Shown: piece by piece, positions 1-8,525 of the stretch
How the letters are laid out: each line of letters starts with the position of its first letter
Numbering within the stretch: position 1 is the stretch's first letter
Assembly (NCBI GenBank): GCA_004322265.1
Contig: SCSZ01000003.1
Location: 1-55,501 of the forward strand
Source of the DNA: Patescibacteria group bacterium
Lineage (GTDB): Bacteria > Patescibacteriota > Saccharimonadia > Saccharimonadales > Saccharimonadaceae
Reading direction: 5' to 3'
Length of the DNA stretch: 55,501 nucleotides
Notes under the pieces: model-generated
What the model saw: only the letters and a program-made list of their open reading frames with translations
The model's database searches: none
Told to the model about the DNA's origin: nothing
Program-made: the position numbers and the translations under genes

Positions 1-1
1 A

Positions 2-562
2 ACTGCCTATATTCATAGTGAAGTCGATACACTCGAGCGCGGCGATATCTTGAAGGATCTTCGCATGGGCGTGTATGACGTGTTGGTCGGCATTAATCTG
101 CTACGTGAAGGCTTGGACCTACCCGAAGTTAGTATGGTCGCAATTATGGACGCCGATAAAGAAGGCTTTTTGCGGAGTGCAAACGCCCTTATTCAGACGA
201 TTGGTCGTGCCGCTCGGCATCTCGATGGACGAGTCCTTCTGTATGCGGATCGTGTAACTGACTCAATGCAAAAAGCAATCGACGAGACCGATCGTCGTCG
301 CACGATTCAGCAGGCCTATAACGAACAACATAACATTACACCTGAAAGTATCGCCAAGGAAATCGACGAAGGTCTTCGCTCGATCATTCCAAAAAAGGAA
401 GATGATTCTAAGAAGCTAAATCTTAAAAAGATTCCAAAAGACGAGTACCCCGCACTCATCAAGGAGCTGACGGGTCAAATGGATCTTGCAAGTGCAAACC
501 TTGAATTCGAAAAGGCAGCAGATCTACGCGATTTGATAGCCGACATCCGTCAAAAGATGTAA
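2..562 (+). CDS. uvrB: UvrABC system protein B, C-terminal part (5' truncated by window)
   Basis: Carboxy-terminal 186 residues of UvrB, the helicase-like damage-verification subunit of nucleotide excision repair. The reading frame is open from base 2 and the true start lies upstream of the window. Visible landmarks are the helicase C-terminal motifs ([17 protein letters not shown], then [10 protein letters not shown] and QTIGRAARH, motifs V and VI) and a terminal UVR motif (residues [12 protein letters not shown]), which binds UvrC. The sequence follows UvrB family consensus closely, with no break. The next gene begins 33 nt downstream. Confidence 0.97.
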   Translation, partial: TAYIHSEVDTLERGDILKDLRMGVYDVLVGINLLREGLDLPEVSMVAIMDADKEGFLRSANALIQTIGRAARHLDGRVLLYADRVTDSMQKAIDETDRRRTIQQAYNEQHNITPESIAKEIDEGLRSIIPKKEDDSKKLNLKKIPKDEYPALIKELTGQMDLASANLEFEKAADLRDLIADIRQKM

Positions 563-595
563 TAAACATTCCGCTTATGCTACGCTATCAGTAGT

Positions 596-2134
596 ATGAA
601 AGAGCCTATTCCGCATGGCCATATAACTAAAAAACTTCGCAAAAGCCTGGTTATTATTATTGGATTTGGTCTTATTATGGCAGGATTACTTGGTACGACA
701 ATTGGACTGGTTAATTACAATATCGTCCAAACTGCCGCTCGTAGTAAGCAAATAGCTGATAATAACCTCAAGATACTACTGCAATCTCAGCAAAAATTTT
801 CTTTACCCGAAAATACTTCCTATACACCGACGACGCTCGATCAAGCCACGCTTGTTAATGTGATCGCTAAGAACCAGCCGTCTGTCGTACGAATTGCGAC
901 GATGTATTGTGCCGATATTACACTGACGTCTGCCGAGGCAACTGCCAACTTCGCAGATACCTGTTCGGGCATGGTTGGCAGTGGCTCATTTATTTCAAGC
1001 GACGGATACATTGCAACGAGTGGACACGTGGTTAGTACGACACCTGCAACTGCCTTGGTGAATTTTCTAACAACGAATGATTTGGTCAGTCGGTACCTAG
1101 ACTATTTGGTCGCGTCGCAACTGATTAGCCACAGTAAAGCTTTGACAATTAAAACAGGTGTGGCTAAGGATGACACAGATGCCGAGGCTGCACTTGTCGC
1201 AACGGCTGACACGATTCCCAACGCGCAAATTCACATCGGCAATGCTACCACCGAATATGCTATTCAATTATCAAATATGCCGATTGCAATTGATAAGTCG
1301 CACAATCGCCTCAGTTTTGAATACAGTAGTAGTGTTATAAAAGCTAGCTTTGTTGATCAAGACTTCGACCAACTATCCTCAGATCAGGCAATTGCAATGT
1401 CGGGACAATTTACAAGCTCTGATGTGGCTGTCCTAAAGGCAGTCGGGTCATTTCCGTATATTACCCTAGGTGATCTTGATACTGTCAAGGTCGGTGATCA
1501 GTTAACTGCCATAGGATTTCCGTCAGCGATTGATGGCGTCAATAGTAAGTTGACACAAACCGTCCCAAGTATCACTCAGGGGAAGGTTAAAGATATTAGT
1601 TATGACTCATCTGATCAAGTTCGTAAGATCCTTAGTACTAGTGTACCGATCGGTCAGGGTAATAGCGGCGGTCCAGCCTTAAATGATAGTGGCGAAGAAA
1701 TTGGCCTCAATACGTACAGTATCATTAATTGCCCTGATCTTAAGTGCTATGGGGATGGCCAAGTACGTGATATCGCAGACCTGAAGGCTCTTCTTGTTAA
1801 GAATAATATCGACCTCAAAACTGGTGGTATTATCGATGATTGGGCCAAGGCACTAACTGCTTATACAAAAGGCAATTATGCTGATGCGCTGACCTACTTA
1901 ACAAAAGTACAGAGTGAGTACCCGGCTAATTACCTGGTTGCACCACTACTGAACGTGGCAAAACAACAGGTGGGCAGTGCAACGGATACGTCGACGTCGT
2001 ATCAGGCTCAAGGGCTTGTCATTATTATTCTAATTGTTCTTGCGACAGCAATTGTAGTGGTTGCGATTATTCTGACTGGACTTATTATTGTCTTTACGGC
2101 AAAGTATCGCCTGACAATGCGTAAAACTAGGTAA
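596..2134 (+). CDS. Membrane-anchored trypsin-like (S1/HtrA-type) serine protease
   Basis: 512 residues. An N-terminal hydrophobic helix (about 17-40) is followed by an extracytoplasmic trypsin-fold domain. The catalytic triad can be read as H144 (ATSGHVVS), D276 (SSDVAVLK) and S357 (GQGNSGGP). A helical stretch (about 413-450, ending in a TPR-like sequence) follows, then a second hydrophobic helix (about 473-500) with a short basic tail. No PDZ domain is visible, unlike DegP/HtrA; an insertion of about 110 residues separates His and Asp. The protein is thus tethered by both ends with its active domain outside the cytoplasm. A role in envelope protein turnover is inferred. The ATG at 596 is the first in-frame start; a weak -10-like TATCAG lies just upstream, consistent with a very short leader. 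Confidence 0.85.
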   Translation: MKEPIPHGHITKKLRKSLVIIIGFGLIMAGLLGTTIGLVNYNIVQTAARSKQIADNNLKILLQSQQKFSLPENTSYTPTTLDQATLVNVIAKNQPSVVRIATMYCADITLTSAEATANFADTCSGMVGSGSFISSDGYIATSGHVVSTTPATALVNFLTTNDLVSRYLDYLVASQLISHSKALTIKTGVAKDDTDAEAALVATADTIPNAQIHIGNATTEYAIQLSNMPIAIDKSHNRLSFEYSSSVIKASFVDQDFDQLSSDQAIAMSGQFTSSDVAVLKAVGSFPYITLGDLDTVKVGDQLTAIGFPSAIDGVNSKLTQTVPSITQGKVKDISYDSSDQVRKILSTSVPIGQGNSGGPALNDSGEEIGLNTYSIINCPDLKCYGDGQVRDIADLKALLVKNNIDLKTGGIIDDWAKALTAYTKGNYADALTYLTKVQSEYPANYLVAPLLNVAKQQVGSATDTSTSYQAQGLVIIILIVLATAIVVVAIILTGLIIVFTAKYRLTMRKTR

Positions 2135-2218
2135 GTGGCAACAGGTAACGGGTGGCGTGGTGGGGCAAACCGGACGACAGGACCCGTATCGTTTTATATC
2201 TAAACATGCTTACGCTAC

Positions 2219-2247
2219 TTGCAAAAATATAAATACTGTGCTATTAT
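2219..2247 (+). promoter_or_regulatory. Sigma-A promoter of the DEAD-box helicase gene, long 5' leader
   Basis: TTGCAA (2219-2224), a 17-nt spacer, then TATTAT (2242-2247). The expected start near 2254 leaves an untranslated leader of about 138 nt, much longer than most in this window. The leader has small dyads (ATGAT...ATCAT around 2296) and an AAAGG ribosome site before 2392. Long leaders are common on cold-induced RNA helicase genes; regulation here is only inferred. Confidence 0.6.
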
Positions 2248-2391
2248 GAGTCTATTGCATTCAATGAATGTCGAGCCTCTTTCCTACATAACTATATGAT
2301 CTGTAGACGAAATATCATCTCGCTGTTCTCCGCTAACACTTTGGCGCTAAGACTGCAAAACAGCAAATAATTACAGAAAGGCTATTTCACT

Positions 2392-3618
2392 ATGGCATAT
2401 CAACAACGTCGCTTCGGCGGTTCTAACAATTCTCGTCCCGGTGGAAACCGTGGCGGATCATTCGGTGGTGCTCGCCGTGGCGGTTCTAAGGGACCTGCCA
2501 AAAAGTACATCCACCCATCTAAATTCATTAACAAAGCAGTCGCTAAATCCGACGAAGTTGTTTACGAGTCAAAGCATAAATTTGCTGACTTTGCATTTAA
2601 CTCTGTCCTATTTGGTAACATTAGCAAAAAAGGCTATGAAATCCCAAGCGCGATTCAGGATCAAGCAATCCCTTCGATCCTCGAAGGCAAAGACCTTATT
2701 GGTCTTGCTAATACCGGTACTGGTAAGACAGCAGCGTTCCTACTTCCAGTTATCGAGCGTGAGACAGGTACGCATACATCACCAACTGTGTTGATTATTG
2801 CGCCAACACGTGAGCTAGCACAGCAAATCGACGAACAGTTCCGTGAGTTTGCCCATGGCTTAAACTTGTTCTCTGCACTTATCGTTGGTGGCGTGAGTGT
2901 TGATCGCCAAATGCGCGATTTGAAACGTCGCCCACAGTTCATTATTGGTACTCCAGGACGTCTAAAGGATCTTATTAACCGTCGCTTGATCCCACTTGAT
3001 CGTATGACGACATTGGTACTCGATGAGGCTGATCGCATGCTCGACATGGGATTCCTACCTGATATTCGTGCAATTGTTGGTGGTATGCCAACTGACCGTC
3101 AGACGCTATTCTTTAGCGCGACCATTACTCCTGAAATCCAGGCACTTGTTAACACGTTCCTACGAGACCCAATTACTGTATCTGTTCGAACCAGCGAGAC
3201 CAGTGAACATGTCGAACAGACTGTCATTGAAGCTCGCGATAAGGCGCATAAAGTTGAAATATTAACTGAGATGCTTAGGGGCGAAGAGTACGACAAAGTA
3301 CTTGTCTTTGGTGAGACAAAGTTTGGCGTACAGCGTCTGAGTGATCACCTTGATAATAGCGGTATCCCATCCGTTGCGATTCACGGTAATAAGAATCAAT
3401 CACAGCGTCAGCGCGCGCTCAAGCAATTCAAAGATGAGCGTGTTCGAGTGCTGGTTGCAACCGACGTTGCTGCTCGTGGACTCGACATCCCAAATGTTTC
3501 TCACGTGATCAACTTTGACACTCCGCAGAACTACGAAGACTACATTCACCGAATCGGTCGTACTGGTCGTGCCGGTGCTAGTGGTAAAGCACACACCTTT
3601 ATCGATATTCAACGATAA
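2392..3618 (+). CDS. DEAD-box ATP-dependent RNA helicase with Gly/Arg-rich N-terminus
   Basis: 408 residues. All core motifs are visible: Q motif region (about 84-90), Walker A ANTGTGKT (106-113), PTRELAQQ (138-145), TPGR (187-190), DEAD (211-214), SAT (242-244), ATDVAARGLDI (356-366) and HRIGRTGRAG (386-395). The first 40 residues are rich in Gly, Arg and Ser with RGG-type repeats; such tails usually sit at the C-terminus of RhlE-like helicases, and here there is almost nothing after the helicase core. The tail is likely an RNA-binding disordered arm. Probable roles are ribosome assembly or mRNA remodelling. It is a stand-alone gene between its own promoter and a strong terminator. Confidence 0.93.
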   Translation: MAYQQRRFGGSNNSRPGGNRGGSFGGARRGGSKGPAKKYIHPSKFINKAVAKSDEVVYESKHKFADFAFNSVLFGNISKKGYEIPSAIQDQAIPSILEGKDLIGLANTGTGKTAAFLLPVIERETGTHTSPTVLIIAPTRELAQQIDEQFREFAHGLNLFSALIVGGVSVDRQMRDLKRRPQFIIGTPGRLKDLINRRLIPLDRMTTLVLDEADRMLDMGFLPDIRAIVGGMPTDRQTLFFSATITPEIQALVNTFLRDPITVSVRTSETSEHVEQTVIEARDKAHKVEILTEMLRGEEYDKVLVFGETKFGVQRLSDHLDNSGIPSVAIHGNKNQSQRQRALKQFKDERVRVLVATDVAARGLDIPNVSHVINFDTPQNYEDYIHRIGRTGRAGASGKAHTFIDIQR

Positions 3619-3632
3619 TAATCTTTCTAACA

Positions 3633-3664
3633 AAAACTGCCCTGTTTAACAGCAGGGCAGTTTT
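3633..3664 (+). terminator. Rho-independent terminator after DEAD-box helicase
   Basis: Perfect 12-bp inverted repeat AAAACTGCCCTG / CAGGGCAGTTTT with an 8-nt loop, the 3' arm ending in a T run. It lies 14 nt after the helicase stop codon. Confidence 0.9.
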
Positions 3665-3701
3665 GATTGGAGAACGGCCATTATATATTTGAAGCTTAAA
3701 A

Positions 3702-3732
3702 TTAGCTGAGCAAAGGTCCGTCCTCTGCAGAG
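3702..3732 (-). repeat. Dispersed palindromic repeat, copy 1 (inverted)
   Basis: Read on the minus strand this is CTCTGCAGAGGACGGACC followed by TTTGCTCAGCTAA. The core GCAGAGG-ACGGA-CCTTTGC folds as a hairpin with a 5-nt loop. It matches the copy at 41664 over more than 30 nt with about one difference and shares the GAGGACGGACCT core with copies at 36314 and 37615. It sits between the helicase terminator and the gatC promoter. Confidence 0.85.
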
Positions 3733-3770
3733 TCTATAAAACCCTCTTCATTTGAGCTATAATAACTTTC

Positions 3771-4061
3771 ATGACACAAATATCTCGTGATGATGTGCAA
3801 CACCTCGCACAGCTGAGTGCTTTGCAACTTGGCGATGATGAAATCGACAGTCTACAGACAGATATCGGTAACATCTTGGAGTATGTCAATCAACTATCTG
3901 AGCTTGATACCAGTGGCGTAGAGCCAACCTATCAATTAACAGATCTGGAAAACGTTTGGCGAGCCGATGTTGTCGATGATTATGGCATTAATCGAGATGA
4001 TCTAATCGCGTTAGCTCCAGATTCTGATAAGAATCAGATTAAGGTTCCAAAGGTACTATAA
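3771..4061 (+). CDS. gatC: Asp-tRNA(Asn)/Glu-tRNA(Gln) amidotransferase subunit C
   Basis: 96 residues, usual GatC length, with the typical start ISRDDVQHLAQLSAL and the LDTSGVEPTYQ segment that wraps around GatA. GatC stabilises the GatCAB complex that amidates misacylated Glu-tRNA(Gln) and Asp-tRNA(Asn). A TATAAT box at 3758-3763 ends 7 nt before the ATG, so transcription should begin at or next to the A of the start codon (leaderless). The stop overlaps the gatA ATG by one base, implying translational coupling. First gene of gatC-gatA-(membrane protein)-gatB-galU. Confidence 0.95.
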   Translation: MTQISRDDVQHLAQLSALQLGDDEIDSLQTDIGNILEYVNQLSELDTSGVEPTYQLTDLENVWRADVVDDYGINRDDLIALAPDSDKNQIKVPKVL

Positions 4062-5434
4062 TGAGCAGGATCGCTGACTTTATTGATAAAAGTGCCCGTC
4101 AGAACGTAGAGGACGCGCTGAAGCGTGCCAAAGACAATGAGATGTATCACGCACTTTTGAGTTTGACCAAGGAGCGGGCTCTCGAACGTGCTGACGCGGT
4201 TGATCGCGGTGAGATTACAGGCCGGCTTGCTGGTGTACCGTTTGTCGTCAAAGATAACTTCCTGGCATATGGCGCTCCAACAACAGCAGCCAGTAAAATC
4301 CTGGAACATTTCAGCGCGCCACTCCAGGCAACCGCAGTCGAAAAGCTAGAAGCAGAAGGTGCAATTTGTATAGGTAAAGCTAACCTCGATGCCTTTGCAC
4401 ATGGTGGTAGCACCGAGAATTCTGCCTTTGGTCCAACACTAAACGCCTACGACAAGACACGCGTGGCTGGTGGTAGTAGCGGTGGCTCGGCAGTGGTAAC
4501 CGCACTTGACATTGTCCCGTTTGCACTCGGAAGCGATACGGGAGGTTCTATTCGCGAACCAGCTAGCTTTAATGGGGTCGTTGGCATCAAACCAACCTAC
4601 GGAACGGTTAGTCGTTATGGCGTCGTTGCTATGGCGAGTAGTACCGATGTGATTGGAAGTTTTACGACCAATGTGGCTGACGGTGAGCTGGTCATGGACA
4701 TTATTGCTGGGCTTGATCGTAAGGATATGACGACGCTACCAGATTTCTTCAAGCCAATCGAAGATACAAAAAAGGCTCAAAAAATTGGTCTCATTAAAGA
4801 ATTCATGACAGATGACGTTGATGATGAAGTGCTGGCAAGAACCAATGAATATATTGAGAAGCTTCGTGCGGCTGGTCATACAGTCGAGGAAGTTAGTTTG
4901 CCGATCGTCGCACATACGCTAGCGATGTATTACATTATAGTACCAGCAGAACTGAGCAGTAACCTGGCTCGCTATGACGGTATTCGTTATGGCACTCGAG
5001 CCACAGGCATCAGAACGCTAGCCGAGCTATATGGCCGTAGCCGCGACGAGGGCTTTGTAACGGAGAATAAGCGTCGCATTATGATTGGCAGTTACGTACT
5101 ATCCAGCGGCTTTTTCGACGCGTATTATCTGCAAGCGCAAAAGGCAAGAACATTGCTGATAAATGACCTTAATAAGTTATTTGAAACGTATGATGTGTTG
5201 ATGGGTCCAACAGTACCGACTCCAGCATTCAAGTTAGGTGAGAATACGGCTGATCCAATCAAGATGTACCTGGCTGATATTATGACTGTTCCGGCATCGC
5301 TTGCTGGCATTCCAGCGGTTAGCGTACCAGCAGGTACTAGTCAGTCAGGTCTACCAATCGGAGTACAGCTGATGTCGCCTCGTCGAAGTGATGCACAGCT
5401 TCTCGCACTGGCACGCCAGATGGAGACTGTGTAA
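4061..5434 (+). CDS. gatA: Asp-tRNA(Asn)/Glu-tRNA(Gln) amidotransferase subunit A
   Basis: 457 residues. Amidase-signature enzyme that releases ammonia from glutamine for the GatB transamidation step. The Ser-cisSer-Lys triad can be assigned as K64 (VVKDN), S139 (AGGSSGGS) and S163 (SDTGGSIR); the spacing of 24 and 75 residues equals that of the characterised S. aureus enzyme. The sequence then follows family consensus (VGIKPTYGTVSRYG). The gene starts within the gatC stop codon and ends overlapping the ATG of the next gene by one base. Confidence 0.97.
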   Translation: MSRIADFIDKSARQNVEDALKRAKDNEMYHALLSLTKERALERADAVDRGEITGRLAGVPFVVKDNFLAYGAPTTAASKILEHFSAPLQATAVEKLEAEGAICIGKANLDAFAHGGSTENSAFGPTLNAYDKTRVAGGSSGGSAVVTALDIVPFALGSDTGGSIREPASFNGVVGIKPTYGTVSRYGVVAMASSTDVIGSFTTNVADGELVMDIIAGLDRKDMTTLPDFFKPIEDTKKAQKIGLIKEFMTDDVDDEVLARTNEYIEKLRAAGHTVEEVSLPIVAHTLAMYYIIVPAELSSNLARYDGIRYGTRATGIRTLAELYGRSRDEGFVTENKRRIMIGSYVLSSGFFDAYYLQAQKARTLLINDLNKLFETYDVLMGPTVPTPAFKLGENTADPIKMYLADIMTVPASLAGIPAVSVPAGTSQSGLPIGVQLMSPRRSDAQLLALARQMETV

Positions 5435-5853
5435 TGGATCAAAACCTAATATTCATGTTTGCTGCAATAATTATCGTCGGTGCGTTACTTTTCGCAGTCA
5501 TCGGTTTGACACGCAAGGGTCCAAAACGTCTTGATGTTGATCACTATCAAAAGAAGTGGTTGGCTATCGAGCAGCAGCTCAAAAAAGATGAAGTGGCAAG
5601 CTATTCGCTATCAGTTCTTAATGCGGATAAATTACTCGACCAAGCACTGCGAGATCGAGGCCTAAAGGGTGAAACAATGGGCGAACGTCTTAAAAGTGCC
5701 AAAGCTTTATTCAGTGAACGAGATCACGTCTGGTCAGCGCACAAACTCCGTAATAAGATCGCTCACGAACCTGATGTTACTGTTACCTATAATGCTGCAC
5801 GTTACGCTATCGGTGATTTTAAAAGAGCATTGAAAGATATAGGAGCAATTTAA
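5434..5853 (+). CDS. Single-pass membrane protein with HEPN-like RxxxxH motif, inserted in the gat operon
   Basis: 139 residues. One N-terminal membrane helix (about 6-25), then a cytoplasmic all-helical domain of about 110 residues. The segment KLRNKIAHEPD (R106, H111) matches the R-x4-6-H signature of HEPN domains, and the surrounding helices (LNADKLLDQALRDRG...) resemble HEPN/DUF4145-like folds. HEPN domains are often RNases or nucleic-acid-binding modules, but some lack catalysis, so activity is not claimed. It overlaps gatA and gatB by one base each and must be co-translated with them. Whether it is functionally linked to tRNA amidation or only rides in the operon cannot be told from sequence. 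Confidence 0.8.
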   Translation: MDQNLIFMFAAIIIVGALLFAVIGLTRKGPKRLDVDHYQKKWLAIEQQLKKDEVASYSLSVLNADKLLDQALRDRGLKGETMGERLKSAKALFSERDHVWSAHKLRNKIAHEPDVTVTYNAARYAIGDFKRALKDIGAI

Positions 5854-7304
5854 TGGCTGATACGAACTTCGCTGACAAGTACGACATGACGATTGGTATT
5901 GAATGCCACGTTCAGCTTGCAACCGCGACAAAACTCTTTAGCGGTGCAGATAATGACGCTCGTGATAAAGCGCCTAACTCAGTTGTTAGTCCGATAGATT
6001 TTGGGCTTCCTGGCATGTTACCTGTACTTAACCGTGAGGCAGTGAATCTGGCAATCAAAGCTGGTAAGGCACTTAACAGTGAGATCGCACGTGTTAGTCG
6101 ATTCGATCGTAAACACTATTTTTATCCAGATCTTCCGAAGGGTTACCAGACAACTCAGATGTATAACCCAATTATACTAGGCGGCTTTGTTGATGCGCCA
6201 CTTGAGGATGGCTCAACCGTTCATGTACGACTTCACCATGCTCATATGGAAGAAGATGCAGGAAAGTTGACACACTACAGCGACTACAGCCTCGTTGATC
6301 TGAATCGTGCCGGAACACCGCTTATTGAGATTGTGTCAGAACCAGATATTCATAGTGCAGCGGCCGCTAAGGCATATGCAACTGAACTATATCGTTTGAT
6401 GACATACGCTGGAGTAACGCTCGGCGATCTATACCACGGGAACATGCGGTTCGATGTTAACGTATCGATCGCACCGAAGGGCGCAACTGAGCTTGGTACG
6501 CGTGCAGAAGTAAAGAATTTGAACTCATTTAAGAGTGTCGAACGCGCCGCGGAATACGAATTCAATCGCCAGGCAGTGTTACTTGAAAAAGGTGAACGAA
6601 TCGTCCAGGAAACCCGTGGTTGGGACGAGGCTAAACAAAAGACAACTAGCCAGCGAAGTAAAGAAGACGCACAGGATTACCGCTACATGCCGGATGCAGA
6701 TATTCCACCAATCGTTCTGAGCGAAGAGGAAATTACAGAAATACAATCGACTTTACCGAACTTACCATCATTTTACCGACAGGCATGGAAACCACTTGGC
6801 CTCGATAGCACAGTCATAAACGCATTACTTGCTTTTCAATATCTCGCTCAAGGCATTCAAGTTATTTACGAAACAGGTGGAGAAAGCGCAGCACGTCGTA
6901 ATGCGCAGTGGTTTGTGAGCGCAGTTGGCCCTGAGGACACCGAGTCATCAGCCGTTGCTATTACATACTTGCCAGAAAGATTTATTGAATTAGCTGCAAT
7001 GGTAGATGCAAACGAACTATCCAGTACAGCGGCAAAATCAGTTTTCTCTGAATTACTAACAGGTGCAAAGTCTGCTCGGGCTGTTGCAGAAGAAAAGAAC
7101 TTACTACAAGTGAGTGATGACGGTGCGATCGCTGCGATTGTTGATGAAGTGCTGGCTGATCCCGCCGCCGCCCAAGCAGTTAAGGATCTCAAGGATGGCA
7201 ACGATAAAGTAATCGGATTCTTGGTGGGACAAGTGATGAAAAAATCTGGAGGGAAAGCCAACCCAGAACTCGCACAGAAATTAATACGAGAAAGAGTACA
7301 ATAA
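5853..7304 (+). CDS. gatB: Asp-tRNA(Asn)/Glu-tRNA(Gln) amidotransferase subunit B
   Basis: 483 residues, full length. GatB phosphorylates and amidates the misacylated tRNA using ammonia channelled from GatA. Recognisable blocks are IGIECHVQL, the LDRKHYFYPDLPKGYQ-type motif (here FDRKHYFYPDLPKGYQTTQ), HMEEDAGK, VDLNRAGTPLIEIVSEPD, EVKNLNSFK and QTTRSKE-like SQRSKEDAQDYRYMPD. The helical and YqeY-like C-terminal domain that contacts the tRNA is intact to the end (KANPELAQKLI). The start overlaps the upstream membrane-protein stop, and its own stop overlaps the galU ATG. Confidence 0.97.
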   Translation: MADTNFADKYDMTIGIECHVQLATATKLFSGADNDARDKAPNSVVSPIDFGLPGMLPVLNREAVNLAIKAGKALNSEIARVSRFDRKHYFYPDLPKGYQTTQMYNPIILGGFVDAPLEDGSTVHVRLHHAHMEEDAGKLTHYSDYSLVDLNRAGTPLIEIVSEPDIHSAAAAKAYATELYRLMTYAGVTLGDLYHGNMRFDVNVSIAPKGATELGTRAEVKNLNSFKSVERAAEYEFNRQAVLLEKGERIVQETRGWDEAKQKTTSQRSKEDAQDYRYMPDADIPPIVLSEEEITEIQSTLPNLPSFYRQAWKPLGLDSTVINALLAFQYLAQGIQVIYETGGESAARRNAQWFVSAVGPEDTESSAVAITYLPERFIELAAMVDANELSSTAAKSVFSELLTGAKSARAVAEEKNLLQVSDDGAIAAIVDEVLADPAAAQAVKDLKDGNDKVIGFLVGQVMKKSGGKANPELAQKLIRERVQ

Positions 7305-8188
7305 TGTCTATGATACAACCAACCAAAGCAATTATTTGTGCCGCAGGACTGGGAACCCGTTTCCTTCCACAGACCAAAGCAATGCCAAAAGAAATGTTAC
7401 CGCTTATTGATAAACCAGTTATTCAATTAATCGTCGAAGAAGCAGTTGCCGCAGGTGTAACCGATATTATCATCGTTACGGGTAGCACCAAGCGCGCAAT
7501 TGAAGATCATTTTGATCGATCTGATGAATTAGAGGCAGAACTTCGCGAACGTGGCAAAAGCGATAAAGCCGACCAAATTAAATCAATTGCTGAGATGGCA
7601 AACTTTATTTACCTGCGCCAAAAGGGAACGCCAAAAGGGAACGCCCGACCAATTCTTAATGCCAAGCACCTGATTAAGGACGACGAACCATTCTTTGTAT
7701 TCTTTGCAGATGACTTATTTCGAAGTGAGGTACCACGAGCTGTCCAGCTACTTGACGCGTACCAAAAAACAGGCAAATCTGTCATGTCATTTGCGGAGGT
7801 CGATGCTGATCTCGTTGATCAGTATGGTATGGCCGACCCAGGTGAATACTTGGATGAGAATACTTTTCTGGTGAAGAGTCTGGTCGAAAAACCAAGTAAA
7901 GAATCTTCGCCAAGTCGCTTTGCTCAGACTGGTTGCTATCTTTTGACACCCGACATTCTACCGATTCTCACAAAAGAAATCGTTAACCCAAGTAGTGGTG
8001 AAATTGTGCTTGGTGATAGTCTTAACGAACTGGCTAGTACTGGCCAAGTCTATGGACGCAGGATCGAAGGAGTTTGGCACGATACCGGTGATCCATTCAG
8101 ATACCTCAAGGCTGTAACAGACATCGCACTCGAAAGCCCGGTATATGGTGAAAAATTCCGAGAGTTCCTTAAAAACCGCTTACGCTAA
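7304..8188 (+). CDS. galU: UTP--glucose-1-phosphate uridylyltransferase
   Basis: 294 residues. Makes UDP-glucose from UTP and glucose-1-phosphate, a precursor for glycans and glycolipids. The nucleotide-binding signature is AAGLGTRFLPQTKAMPKEML (residues 13-32), with the VEKP motif and a downstream HDTGDPFRYLKAV that are typical of bacterial GalU. It is the last gene of the gat operon by one-base overlap and is followed by a separate promoter. The pairing with tRNA amidation genes probably reflects compaction rather than a shared pathway. Confidence 0.95.
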   Translation: MSMIQPTKAIICAAGLGTRFLPQTKAMPKEMLPLIDKPVIQLIVEEAVAAGVTDIIIVTGSTKRAIEDHFDRSDELEAELRERGKSDKADQIKSIAEMANFIYLRQKGTPKGNARPILNAKHLIKDDEPFFVFFADDLFRSEVPRAVQLLDAYQKTGKSVMSFAEVDADLVDQYGMADPGEYLDENTFLVKSLVEKPSKESSPSRFAQTGCYLLTPDILPILTKEIVNPSSGEIVLGDSLNELASTGQVYGRRIEGVWHDTGDPFRYLKAVTDIALESPVYGEKFREFLKNRLR

Positions 8189-8190
8189 GA

Positions 8191-8219
8191 TTGTGCCACG
8201 CGTCAATACGTGATATAAT
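8191..8219 (+). promoter_or_regulatory. Promoter for the three-gene small membrane-protein cassette
   Basis: TTGTGC (8191-8196), a 17-nt spacer and TATAAT (8214-8219). The predicted start near 8226 gives a leader of about 40 nt carrying a TAGGAG ribosome-binding site before the ATG at 8267, so this transcript is not leaderless. Confidence 0.65.
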
Positions 8220-8266
8220 AAGTCTAGAATTCAAAATAAACACATAAAATTATAGGAGCACCACCA

Positions 8267-8524
8267 ATGAATACAGCCTCAGAAATCCTTGTCATCATCC
8301 TTTCCGTCTTCCTCGCTGTGTTTTTACTACTAGGTATAATTCTCAGCATCTATCTCATTAAATTGACCCGGGATATTCGGGCTGTAACAAAATCTGCCGA
8401 GCGTACCGTTAACCATATTGAGTCAGCCGTGTCCGGCGTGGCAAAAATCACTTCACCTCTGTTTGTTGCGGAAATTATTGGCCGTTACATTAAGAAATTT
8501 ACTAAGAAAAGAAAAGGAGAATAG
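8267..8524 (+). CDS. Small single-pass membrane protein (DUF948-like)
   Basis: 85 residues. A long N-terminal hydrophobic helix (about 6-33) is followed by an amphipathic region (DIRAVTKSAERTVNHIESAV) and a basic tail ending KKRKGE. Architecture and the alternating polar helix resemble DUF948-type membrane proteins often placed just before YtxH-domain genes; here a YtxH-like gene starts 1 nt after the stop, which supports the reading. Function unknown; an envelope or stress role is inferred only. Confidence 0.7.
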   Translation: MNTASEILVIILSVFLAVFLLLGIILSIYLIKLTRDIRAVTKSAERTVNHIESAVSGVAKITSPLFVAEIIGRYIKKFTKKRKGE

Positions 8525-8525
8525 T

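Noticed and set aside
2150-2205. Fifth copy of the dispersed palindrome (GGACGACAGGACC)
   Set aside because: Loop and stem do not match the ACGGA hairpin; at most a weak ACGGGT/ACCCGT terminator-like dyad.
2661-3047. Long minus-strand frame inside the DEAD-box gene
   Set aside because: Shadow of a strongly conserved coding frame; Ser/Arg-rich translation without any family resemblance.
3702-3732. Palindromic repeat as an ordinary rho-independent terminator
   Set aside because: No T run in either orientation and a dedicated terminator already lies at 3633-3664.
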